From contig JAQGAU010001118.1 of the NCBI GenBank assembly GCA_034698045.1, positions 1 to 21,320 of the forward strand: DNA of 21,320 nucleotides. Direction: 5' to 3'. A program made the translations under genes and the position numbers. The DNA is from Paramacrobiotus richtersi (taxonomy: Eukaryota > Tardigrada > Eutardigrada > Parachela > Macrobiotidae). Shown piece after piece: positions 10,601-19,338 of this stretch (position 1 is its first letter; the number at the start of each line of letters is the position of its first letter). The notes under the pieces are model-generated. The model saw only the letters and a list, made by a program, of their open reading frames with translations, was not told where the DNA came from and made no database searches.

Positions 10601-11442
10601 ATTTGATCCAGTTGCACGCATCGGGCAATTCCATATGGAAATACTTTTTTGGATTGTCAGTGCTCACAGGATCGGCAACGGAATAACAAAAATTCTCTTT
10701 ATCGGAATGCGAGCATAAAACTCCACGTATTGGTCCGAAGATTGTTTGCTCGGGTATGGGATGTTTGGCGCATACGCCAGTTGGTAGTTCTGCATATGAA
10801 AAAACATTCTAAACTGATTGACCAATCAAAAATCCAGTTAACGGTAAATCGTAATCGCACGTATCAAAATTATAGTGAAATCATACATCAAACGGCCAGT
10901 ACTTCCGAAATATCGTTCCTGCATTTCCTAATGATTTAAAAATATTAACGTCTGAAAGAATCATAAAAATTGTAATTTTCTGACTTTACTAATAAATATC
11001 AAAGCAGCGCGTTTTTAAAACAGAGCAAACGGTCAACGACTACATTTTAAATAATAAAAAAACTACAAACTGACACGGGCGATTTTTAGCGGACAGGAAA
11101 TTTCTATGCGACATATGCAGCAAGGCTCCTTTACTGATAATTAATGCTCTTACAATTCTTACCGCTAGAATTTGGTCGAATGAAATCCAAAATTCCAGGT
11201 AACGAAGCTACAGCAAAAGGCACCACTGGCGAATCTTGGACATGCTTCGAATGCACTGGACACGGCATATCCCATAAGACACCACATTGCGCGCAATCTG
11301 TAACATTATGTCAAACCATTAATCTCCCTGTCTGCGCTGTTCGGAGCACTAACATATCAATACGTTCAATGTCGAAGGACTCGAAAAACAAAACAAGTCC
11401 GTACAACTACTCACACAGCCTTGCGAAACTGGGTTTCTTCAT
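7121..11442 (-). CDS. PRDM9-like protein: zinc knuckle, PR/SET, Myb/SANT-like domain, nine C2H2 fingers
   Basis: Predicted nuclear DNA-binding protein with a histone-methyltransferase-type PR/SET domain. Seven minus-strand exons join in frame to 828 codons: 11442-11415, 11297-11163, 10789-10421, 10303-10064, 9615-9067, 8788-8151 and 7648-7121. Residues 11-25 form a C-x2-C-x7-C-x2-H knuckle. Residues 56-177 carry the PR domain (TIFGPIRG, then DACNWIKFV, then NEELKVVYSQKY). An acidic linker spans 178-257, the Myb/SANT-like module about 259-380, a basic stretch KKRKQPKSDGKPRQR precedes the fingers, and nine C2H2 fingers follow. The first finger (VHPCAECLVTFTSQKLLDLH) closely resembles the finger just after the PR domain in vertebrate PRDM9. 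Finger 4 is completed only by joining exon 6 to exon 7. The VWY motif is VVY here, so catalysis is uncertain. The 9-residue first exon is the least certain part. It lacks the THAP exon of its divergent neighbour. Confidence 0.85.
8151..8788 (-). other. Exon with basic stretch and C2H2 fingers 1-4
   Basis: The first part is polar and acidic, followed by a lysine/arginine-rich likely nuclear localisation signal. Fingers then start at CAEC, CPEC, CAHC (11-residue spacing, also seen in the plus-strand paralogue as CLVC) and CDKC. Finger 4 has its first His in this exon and its second in the next, giving H-VQAV-H across the junction. Confidence 0.85.
9067..9615 (-). other. Myb/SANT-like domain exon placed after the PR domain
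   Basis: The exon is 549 nt with phase 1 at both ends, so it can be inserted or skipped without a frameshift. It encodes NPYRFPRGHKQYTNAWND, then a helix-rich, Leu/Arg-rich segment ending near RIYLLSY, then a lysine-rich and acidic tail. The same NPYR-x-P-x-G, AW and R-x6-L-x3-Y pattern occurs in the plus-strand exons at 12300, 13490 and 19620. By pattern I place it with metazoan Myb/SANT-like DNA-binding domains (N/D-P-Y/F, GS, AW, R-x2-R); this is inference. Confidence 0.7.
9653..9691. repeat. Perfect 18-bp hairpin with 3-nt loop, intronic
   Basis: The arms CAAGGCATTGCTCTCCGT and ACGGAGAGCAATGCCTTG are exact reverse complements around the loop AGA. The direct repeat CCGTATA flanks both sides (at 9646 and 9692). 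It sits in intron 4 of the minus-strand gene, 37 bases upstream of the exon 5 acceptor, and so could affect splicing of the Myb/SANT-like exon. The direct repeats suggest either a target-site duplication of a tiny foldback element or an inverted duplication of local sequence. Confidence 0.92.
10421..10789 (-). other. PR/SET domain exon of the minus-strand gene
   Basis: Key elements in order: LPTGVCAKHPIPEQTIFGPIRG (N-terminal PR strand), CYSVAD, KYFHMELPDACNWIKFV, EHNVAVYASKNEVYLLATKEI, EELKVVYSQKYAE. It matches the plus-strand PR exon position by position. It is more diverged from vertebrate PRDM9 at two places: EQNL is EHNV, and VWY is VVY. The tyrosine of that last motif is kept. Confidence 0.88.
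11163..11297 (-). other. Pre-SET zinc-knuckle exon of the minus-strand gene
   Basis: It is 135 nt, phase 1 at both ends, with acceptor TTACAG and donor GTAAGA. It encodes CAQCGVLWDMPCPVH, matching the C-x2-C-x6/7-C-x2-H knuckle that precedes the PR domain in PRDM9 and PRDM11. Too short to be noticed as an ORF, it was found by comparison with the plus-strand paralogue. Confidence 0.85.
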
Positions 11443-11991
11443 CGTAGCGGACGACAGGAAACAGATCCCGGTTTATGCAGTTAACTAATTTGTTGAGCAA
11501 GCTCTAATCGTGCGAAATTTGGATGAATCCAGAGAAAACTTCGCTGATCATAAGATGATTCATTGGACATTGGTTGTTACTGTCAGTTCCAGGTTCCTTG
11601 GCCGCATTCCATTGGCAAATCCAAACGGCGCCCGTTCTCCGATTCAATACGCCTTGTCGCTTTCATATCAGATTACCAGAGTAACACAAGAACACCGTGA
11701 AACCCACAACTCTGGCAGAAAAAAGAAAATGCTAACGCAAATTTTGTAAAATTAAACGAGTAAAATTTGATTTGTCCACACATCGTTTGTTTACTAACTA
11801 ACTCATGCCGCCCCCAGGCGGGAGTGTTAACCACACGTTGCCTAATTTTCCGTGGCAAATATCATATCATGAGCGATATTTCGTTTTCGCTTTCAATTTA
11901 ATTTACAAACGAGAAACAATCTCGGAAGAATCTTGCGAAGATTTCTCTTTCTTTTCTTTTATGTCTGGCAGACTCTGACCATGCAACTGTT
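11443..11991. promoter_or_regulatory. Short divergent intergenic region between two PRDM-like genes
   Basis: About 550 bp separate the two putative start codons, so the genes may share regulatory sequence. A GC-rich near-palindrome CCGCCCCCAGGCGG lies at about 11809-11822. A pyrimidine tract ending CTGGCAG at 11971 looks like a splice acceptor, so a 5' non-coding exon of the plus-strand gene may also lie here. Sequence from about 11840 onward is repeated before exon 2 at 13012. Confidence 0.4.
11520..11666 (-). pseudogene. Possible decayed THAP exon upstream of the minus-strand gene
   Basis: Minus-strand reading shows ENGRRLDLPMECGQGTW in one frame, comparable to the THAP core (F-x-P, then W). 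A second frame then reads CPMNHLMISEVFSGF, comparable in place to the Cys-x2-His and F-x2-x-F part of THAP. Stops and a frame change separate the pieces. The position, just before the zinc-knuckle exon, is where the THAP exon sits in the plus-strand paralogue. Similarity is weak and could be chance. Confidence 0.2.
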
Positions 11992-14100
11992 ATGCCAATG
12001 GCTGCCAATAATCCTGACATTAACGTGATAACAGCGGAAAGCATCCATGCAGCTTTCCTTGGGCCGAGCCAGGAGGCCATCAACTTGCCTCAAGACCCCA
12101 CGTGCACTTTGATTTCTGAACCTATGGATCCATCGGATGTGTCCTCTAACGAAGTACAGGAAGTCAGTAGTGAACAGTATTTTCTGGCTTTATTTTCTCC
12201 CGCAATTATTGCTCCCATGGGCAGAAAAGCACAGAAGCGTCTTGAACGCAATCTGCATAGTCAGAAAAAGGCTGCCGAGAAGAATGCTCTTCTTGCTAGA
12301 CAGTTCTCAACCGTCATTGCGATAAATCCATACCGATATCCCGTGGGATCCATTCGGAATACCAGAGCGTGGAAAGATGTGGTGGAAAGCCTGGTACGAG
12401 AGAATATTATGAAGAACGGCGACGGAGTGCGCCAGCGTTTGCAAAAGAATGTGAGCCGATATGTGGCGGAGTATAAGAAATCTTTTATCATTCTCGAGCC
12501 CGAAGCGAGACCAACGAGGGAGTTAACGGAGATTGAGACGCTAGCGCGAGAAATTTATCAGCTGCAGATCAGTGGAGCGCCATTGCGTAAAGTGTTCCGG
12601 AAGAAACTTCAGGACGATGACTCGTGGGATGGTCTTACGCTGGATGTTGGAATTGACTCGGGGGATCATGAAGAGAGCGCGGAGGAAGTGGTAAATCAGA
12701 ACGCTAAGCCAAATTTACTGCTCGTGCATTGTCTTCCCAGCGCGAAATCTGGAAAGAGTGATCTCACGCGTCCTGGTTCTGGGGCGATAAAATCGCCTGC
12801 ACCTGAAGCACTCTTAGACACTCCAGTAAGTTTCCTAAATTGTAGAAATTATTCCTTCGAAGTTTTCATTTTTGCGGTTTTTGTGTTTTTCATAATAATA
12901 TTATAGGGAAATCAGTCGGTAGAAGACAATTAAATTTGCTACCATTTTTTCTGAAATGTAAGCAAAATCACTACAATGTATGGCAGTCAACGTAAGAACC
13001 ACATATATATAGCCTGATTTTCCGTTGCAAATGCAGTTCATCATGAGCGATAGAGATTTTTATATTATTTATGTATTTATTTTTACATTATATTAATCAC
13101 ATTATATGACGAATTCTCTGGTTTTTCCTTTCGTTTCTGTGTTTGCAGTTCGACCATGCGGTTGTTTTGCCAGTGGATTCCAGCAGTCGTGATATTAACG
13201 TGATATCATTGGAAAGCATCCATGCAGATTTTCTTGGGCTGAGCCAGGAGGCTATCAGTTTATTACAAGAGCCTACCATGATTTCTGAACCTATGGATCC
13301 GTCAAATGTGCCTTCCAGCGAAGTGCAGGAAATCAGTAATCCGCAGCATTCCTTAGCTGTATGTCCTCCTACACCGATCGTTCCCTTGAATCCCACTGGC
13401 GGAAAAGCCCGGAAACGCCTCGAACGCAAGCTGCAAAGTCAGAAAAAAGCTTCCAAAAAGAAAGCCATTGTGATTAAACAGCTTTCAACCGTCATTGCGG
13501 TGAATCCATACCGATATCCCGTGGGATCCTCCTCGAATACCAAAGCGTGGACAAATGTGGTTGAAAGCCTAGTCCGAGAGAATATTATGAAGAACGGCGA
13601 CGGATTGCGCCAAAGTGTGCAAAAGAAAGTCAGCCGATGTGTTAGGGATTATCAGAAAATGTTTATCAATTCCGAAACTGGAACTGGACCAGAGAGAGAA
13701 TTAACCGAGATCGAGACGCTTGCAAGAGAAATCTATCAGCTACAGGTCCGCGGTGCGACGGCGTGTAAAGTATACCGGAAGCGTCTACTGGATGACGACT
13801 CGTGTGATGGTTTGGCGATGGATGTTGCTGCGAATTCTTATCATGAAGTTGGTTCGGGGGATCATGAGGAAAGCGGGGAAGAAGTAACAAATGAAAACTC
13901 TGGGCCAAACTCGCTGCCTGGACAATGTGTTAGCAATGAAAAGTCTCGTAAGAGTGATCTCGCGCGTTCTTGTCCAGTGGCGCCAAAGTCGCGTCTCCCC
14001 AGAGCGGACTTAGGCGCTCCGGTAAGTCTGAATCGTGGAATTTATTTTATTATAGCAGTTCTCTGTTTTTTTTTCGGTTATGTCGTTTTCTTTATACAGT
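11840..14100 (+). repeat. Tandem duplication of about 1.17 kb containing a whole coding exon
   Basis: The two units start near 11840 and 13012. Both begin GCCTxATTTTCCGTxGCAAAT and ATCATGAGCGATA, continue through acceptor and exon, and end in the following intron. The coding parts share long identical words such as AATCCATACCGATATCCCGT, and the protein cores look about 70 percent identical by eye. Acceptor and donor sites are kept in both units. The leading ATG of copy 1 (CCAATGG, 11998) is GTG in copy 2 (CCAGTGG). Confidence 0.88.
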
Positions 14101-17100
14101 AAACCTGAAAGTTACCTCTATTTAATTTTAATGTACGTTATTGTGCTGTTGAACAGAATTTAATGAATTTTTGAAAACTTTTGGTATTTTCTCAATTAGC
14201 TTGTGAGGATTGGAGGGTAGTGTCAGTTTGTACTTGAGCGGTAACCTGCGGACAGTTTGCAAAAGAGACGCACGCATTCAGCGAAGGCTATGAAATTATG
14301 TTTATATTATTTTAAATTTTTGATGTTAAAAACAATTTGGTTCGATTGAGAATTTCCAAACTAAGAAAGCTGTAAATCTTCCAAATGTCTTGAAATGCAT
14401 TGTTAAGTTAGAAATGCTTACCTGTGATCAGTGTGATGCGAAACTACTACACAACCAATACCACGATGTCTGTTGAGGATTTGAAAATTGTTGCCAGTAT
14501 GTAAGAGAATTGTCTGCATTGTACTTACAGACTCCAGCAGAAGACCAGTATTTCCTCCTGTGCTCAGTGCCCACCACTCCCCTTCCACCGACACTTTCCA
14601 GTGATCACCAAAACACCCCCGAGTTAGATTGTACAAAGCCTTGCAGATCGAAAAAGCCTCGTGTTGCTGAAAAATGCGCTCTATGCCCCTATCGACCCTC
14701 TTCCGGTAACGGGAAACCGCGGTCCGTATTCCGCTTCCCACAGGATGAACTGCGGCAGAAAAAGTGGGTGAAAGTTTGTCTTCAAGTGGACCAGGGGTTT
14801 GACCTGCGCCGAGAATCCTTTGTGTGTGAAGAACACTTTGCGCCGGAGAGTTTCGGTGTTCCGCGGGTGCGAAATGGTGTGGAATCGATGCGGTTGCGGT
14901 GGTTTGCTGTACCATCATTATCCAAGGAACAGAACGAACACTGGCGGAATTGTGAAGCCGATTTCGAATCCGATGAGGAAATGGAAGTCGAAGACGATAG
15001 ACAGGCATATGAGAATGGATTACCAAAAGCGGGTGAGTCAAAATTAGATGCACCTGTTGCTGTGCTGAAAAATGTATCATTCGCATAGTCGTGTTTAAAA
15101 CAAATTTAATGTACTATAGTTCACCTTCCTTCTGGACTGCCGAACACCAGGATATCCGAAAAGCAACTGTTGTCTGAAAACGGAAAGGAAAATGTTTGCG
15201 AAGATCTTTGTAGGTAGCTCCTGTGCATGTCAGACTCATTATTGATACTTTTTCTGATGGCTTTATTTACTTTTATTGATACTTTTATTTAGGTTGTCCG
15301 ACATGCGGAATGTCTGAAGAGCCGTGCTGGCAGCATGCAAAGTTTATCAAAGACAAGAATGTGTATCCATTGGCATATAGCAGTTTACCCACGGCATTAG
15401 AGTTAAAATCTGATGAAAATAAAGGTAATGGTCTATTTTCGACGACGATATTAAAATTCTCACCACCATACGGGCTTATACTTGATTGCCCTTAACAGGT
15501 GACAAAACATAGTGTCATCAACTGGAAAATCTGTTACTGTAAACTTGGTTGGTGACCTGTTTTTCCGAATGCTGTAAAATGTGTTCATTGGAATATTGCA
15601 TTAACTATTTGATTTGTTTCGGTACTCGTTCATTCTGCTGTCGTTATTCGTTGGTTTTTACACTACTGACAAAGAATTGTTTTATTAAATTACTTGTTGC
15701 TTTGGGGTTTATTTTTCTGTCTTCATAGTTTTTATCAAACAATTTGGAATTTGTTTAGGGCCCCCTGCCGGCGTTGTATCACGTATTCCCGTTCGTCCAC
15801 ACACCGTCTTCGGACCGATGCGGGGAGCTTTATGCAGCCATGTCTCATCCAGATTTGGTGTTCCGAACGCGTTCGGTTGGAAGTATTATCACCTCGACTC
15901 AGAGGATATCTGCAACTGGATGACGTATGTCCAGTTTGCGGAAAACGCCCAGGAACAAAACTTAGCGGCGTATGTCAAGGACGAGCAAATCTTTTTCATT
16001 GCGACACGGGAGATCAAGCCAGATGAGGAACTGATGGTGTGGTATTCCCGGAAATATGCGGACCTTCTTGGATTTGTTTCAGAGGATAAACTTGGAAATG
16101 CCGAGAATGTTGAGGATGGATTCAGTGCGGATGGCGATGGGGTAAGCCAAACTTATGCGGATGGTGATGAATCACTGGAAAGCGAATCAACCGAGTTGCC
16201 GTTAATGGATTTGGACGAAAACGCAAACCATGATGCTCGGGATAATCTTGCAGAATTGACAGACGATCCAGTTGAGAGTAGGACATTTTTGTCGCGAAAT
16301 AATCGACAGAAAAGAATGGAATGTGCCAGTCCTATGAACGAAAGTATAGAAGATGAAAATGATCCGGAAATGTCGTATGGCTTCGGTAAAATTTCTCCTT
16401 TGGAAGATCATTCAGAAAGCGCCCCTGATTTTGCATTTTCATCGAATGCGGCGGACGATTCTGGCAAGATTTTACCCGATGCACACAAGGCGCTCGATCA
16501 ACTGTCCAGTTCAAATCGCAAGAAATCAGCTAAGAGGAGATTGCGAAAACATCCCCTTTCGACGATCAGCTTTCCGTGCCCTGAATGCCGGCTTCGTTTC
16601 CCCACTGAGCAATGTCTGATCCTCCATAATTATCAGCATTCAGGTGATTTGAACAGTGAGGAACGCGCCTGTCCAGAATGTGGGGTTGTCTTCGAGCATC
16701 TTGGTGATCTGAGTCAGCATGTAAAGGAGCATGGAAAAAATGACTTCCCTGTTGAAAAGTCTGAGTTAATTTCCGTCGAACGGAAGAACGAACATTTTCG
16801 GGATCGCCATCCGGAAAAGTACATACCGTCTGCCGAAGTGTGTCGGTGCACTAAATGTGGCGCGGAATTCATTGGCAAGAAAGCCTATCATCGGCACGTC
16901 TCTGCGGTAAGCAACTTCCAGTAGATTTAATAAATCGGACATGAAAATACTCTCGAAAAAAGTTTCTAATGAATATATACTTTGTTTTCTGTTTACCTTT
17001 GTTAAATCAAGGGTGTCGTTTACAGATTTATTGATGAAATGAACGTGTCTCTTTATTTGATGCATATCTCTTTAGAGTCATGGACGTCGACTGGATTGCA

Positions 17101-18519
17101 TGTTTTGCGGAAAGATCGAAACAGCCAGCATCGCCATGGGTCACCACGTGTCGATGCATAAAGCGGAAGATGGTTTCCATTGTCCAAAATGCCCCAAGAT
17201 ATTTGCAACCTACGTCAAACTGAAGAATCACAACGATCTGCATAACAAAGCCAAACCGGGAAAAAAAGGGACAGGGAATCATAAGCGTAAAGTCTCCAGG
17301 TTTTTCATCGACCCTACGGCGAAAATCAAGTTTCCTTGTGCCATCTGCCGGAAATCTTACAAAACAGACGCTCTTCTGGACGTGCATCGTCGGTTTCATA
17401 AAACTGAACTGGATAAATCCTATAAAGGGGACGACGTTCAGAAAAAGTGTCCGGAATGTGGGGAGGAGTTTGACACCGTTGACGGTATCTTTCGTCACAT
17501 AGAGGGGCACGGCGTGGCTTTTTATGCGAGAGAGCAGTGTCTGGTGTGTAAAAAGTTTATTGCGGCGCATCTCTTGGAGCGGCACATGGAGGGCAACCAT
17601 CCTAGTGGGGAGACGGAGACTGGGGAGGAGTATTCGTGTGAAGTGTGCCAGAAAGTGTTTCCTTCGAAGATGAAGCATGGGGCGCATATTCAGGTTAGTT
17701 ATAAAATTACAGCAGAATTTTGTGTATGTGTCCTTACACCGAATTAATTGTATATGACTAAATGTGATTTTAATTTAACGTAATTATAAAATGCATTCTG
17801 TATGTCCGGTATATTTCTCTGTCTTCGTTTTTTTGCTTGTGTGCAATAGATAGTAAATTTAGATACATACAAGTTTAAACAGTTAAACACGCGCATTTTT
17901 ACTCTTTTTTTCCATAATCAGGTTATATGTTTCTATTTGCTGGACGTTTTCGATGGCAAAATTATTCATTTGGCTGTATTCACAGATGCACAAACCTAAA
18001 AAATGTCTTCTATGCGCGGAGATCTTCGATGGTTGGCGCAAATTAGGCCGTCACACCGTAAGCACGCATAAACAAGCGGACGGTTTCCACTGCCAGAACT
18101 GCGACGCGGTCTTCGACACTTTCCGCCACTTGACCAATCACCACCGTAACCGTCATGACATCCGCAGCATCGTCTCCTGCGAGTTGTGCGGCAAGATGTG
18201 TCGAAACCGGTCTGGTCTCCTGCGGCATATGGATGTTGAACACGGCTCCAAGGAGTTCTCGCACGAGTGCAGTGTCTGTGGGAAGACGTTTATGCGACGC
18301 ACCACACTGCGCAGCCATGTCGCGTGGGCGCATACCGCGAGGGGGCGGAAAAAGGTGCACGATAGCCAAGTGGAGTTTATGAAGAAGGGCTATGTGGCGC
18401 CCAGGAAGCGGATGATGCTGGAGGAGTTTCCGTTCAAGTGTGAAACGTGCCAAGTGGGATTTCTTGTCGAGGGCAGGTTGTTGAGGCATATGACCAAGTT
18501 CCATCCGGAAGAAGCGTAA
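11992..18519 (+). CDS. THAP-PRDM9-like protein: two Myb/SANT-like modules, THAP, zinc knuckle, PR/SET, 14 C2H2 fingers
   Basis: Predicted multi-domain nuclear regulator with a PR/SET domain. Seven exons join in frame: 11992-12825, 13149-14021, 14531-15032, 15293-15424, 15759-16906, 17076-17693 and 17986-18519, 1546 residues in all. Order: Myb/SANT-like modules in exons 1 and 2, THAP (about 618-699), C-x2-C-x6-C-x2-H knuckle (about 738-752), PR/SET (about 782-886, with NWMTYV, EQNLAAY and ELMVWYSRKY), a long acidic linker, a basic patch, then 14 C2H2 fingers. Fingers 3 and 9 are completed only across exon joins. The start is 11992 or 11998; the second aligns with the ATG of the downstream paralogue. 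Exons 1 and 2 end in phase 0, so exon 2 may be skipped in frame. A 5' non-coding exon is possible. The alternative is two gene starts, but exon 2 has no usable early ATG. Confidence 0.85.
14531..15032 (+). other. THAP domain exon
   Basis: The exon enters in phase 0 and leaves in phase 1. It encodes a THAP zinc-coordinating module of the C2CH type at about 14675-14920: CALC, then FRFPQDELRQKKWVKVC, then FVCEEHFAPESF, ending at AVPSL (the AVPxx motif). Essential Pro, Trp, Phe and the four metal ligands are present, so DNA binding is likely. THAP domains usually sit at the extreme N-terminus; here it is internal. The exon ends with a strongly acidic tail (ESDEEMEVEDD). Confidence 0.92.
15293..15424 (+). 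other. Pre-SET zinc-knuckle exon
   Basis: It is 132 nt, phase 1 at both ends, and encodes CPTCGMSEEPCWQHAKFIKD. The Cys-x2-Cys-x6-Cys-x2-His spacing and following FIKD fit the PRDM9 knuckle (FVKD there). The minus-strand gene has the matching exon with the same phases. Confidence 0.9.
15759..16075 (+). other. PR/SET domain
   Basis: The segment runs from PPAGVVSRIPVRPHTVFGPM to YADLLGF. It keeps the NWM-x-YV, EQNLxA, QIF, REIKPDEEL and VWY-x3-Y signature residues of the PRDM9/7 type, including the tyrosine of VWY that is catalytic in PRDM9. H3K4/H3K36 methylation is therefore possible; this is inference. The same exon continues through an acidic linker into the first three zinc fingers. Confidence 0.92.
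16560..18519 (+). other. Fourteen C2H2 zinc fingers over three exons
   Basis: Fingers start at CPEC (16579), CPEC, CTKC in the PR exon; CMFC, CPKC, CAIC, CPEC, CLVC, CEVC in the next; and CLLC, CQNC, CELC, CSVC, CETC in the last. Finger 3 is completed by the join H-VSA/S-H and finger 9 by H-IQ/M-H, which independently supports both splice sites. The fingers differ from each other and lack TGEKP linkers, so there is no sign of PRDM9-like minisatellite turnover. Confidence 0.9.
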
Positions 18520-18540
18520 TTGTTGTTGTTTGGACGGTTG

Positions 18541-18546
18541 ATTAAA
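18541..18546 (+). terminator. Candidate polyadenylation signal ATTAAA
   Basis: An ATTAAA lies 21 bases after the stop codon of the plus-strand gene and is followed by a T-rich region. This is a common variant signal but not proof. Confidence 0.35.
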
Positions 18547-19338
18547 TAGTGATTTTTGTTTTTCATTTCTTTAACATTGAAGTTGACATTGTTTCATTAC
18601 AGTTTTTATTTGTTTTTGTACAGTGATTTTATTAGTTCTGCTGGCAGTTTGTCGCAGTTAATTAAACTCTGAAGTTTGTTAACATGCAATCTATGCAGAG
18701 ATAATGAATTTCAGTGTTGGAAACCAGCGATAGAATATCTGACAAATCTTAGATGCAGCCTAAAAAATGCGATTTTAATCTCAATATCAAACAGTTCTCT
18801 CTCTTTTAATCTCAAACAGTACTGGCGTATTTTGTATTTTATTTTTAATGTGTAATTGTTTCATACTCAACTGCTTTGACTCTTAAGAGACGTACACTGG
18901 AAAACAATTAAGGTTTTATTTACCCAAAAAAGCGAATTTATTCATATTCGGGAATTTTTTCAGCCGAAACGGCCAAAAATTTTGTGACTGCCTCCTGGTT
19001 GCGGTTTGACTAACGTCTGGCCCTCGCTGCGTTCACGTAAAAATTTTTCGTTTGAAGTATTTTGTGCGCGATCCCTTTATTATTTATCACATAAATTAGT
19101 CCGCGCTGAAGTATCAATGGATTGCTGCTATAGACTGGCGAAGTGTACCGTGTAGAAGTATGGAAGTTAAGCGATGTGGGATCTCTAGCATGAGAATGTG
19201 CGGAAGTCAGTGAAATGTTCTAACTTTCTGTGTAACTTTCTGTGACTTTCGCGCCTGGAAGCCTGTCCACGTTCCAAGCCTGGACCAACACAAAAGCTTC
19301 CCATTTTGCCTTTTGGTGGCATGCGCACTCGCAGAGCA
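18547..19338. other. Intergenic region before the third paralogue
   Basis: No coding exon is seen. At about 18955-19055 there is a stretch with two A/T runs (GGAATTTTTTCAG and CACGTAAAAATTTTTCG) around a GC-richer middle. The 5' UTR and promoter of the third gene must lie near the right end. An acceptor-like CTCGCAG at 19329-19335 just before its ATG suggests an upstream non-coding exon, as for the second gene. Confidence 0.4.

Noticed and set aside
11144-11488. Plus-strand ORF with several Cys, possibly a zinc protein
   Set aside because: It is opposite the knuckle exon and first exon of the minus-strand gene, which explain the region.
11510-11749. Plus-strand ORF of 79 codons in the divergent region
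   Set aside because: No motif and no homologous region before the other paralogues; better read as promoter sequence.
14418-15086. Long minus-strand ORF of 222 codons
   Set aside because: It is antisense to the THAP exon, with no motif and His/Thr-rich composition typical of a shadow frame.
17028-17687. Long minus-strand ORF of 219 codons
   Set aside because: It is antisense to a finger-rich exon; the plus frame has perfect C2H2 spacing.
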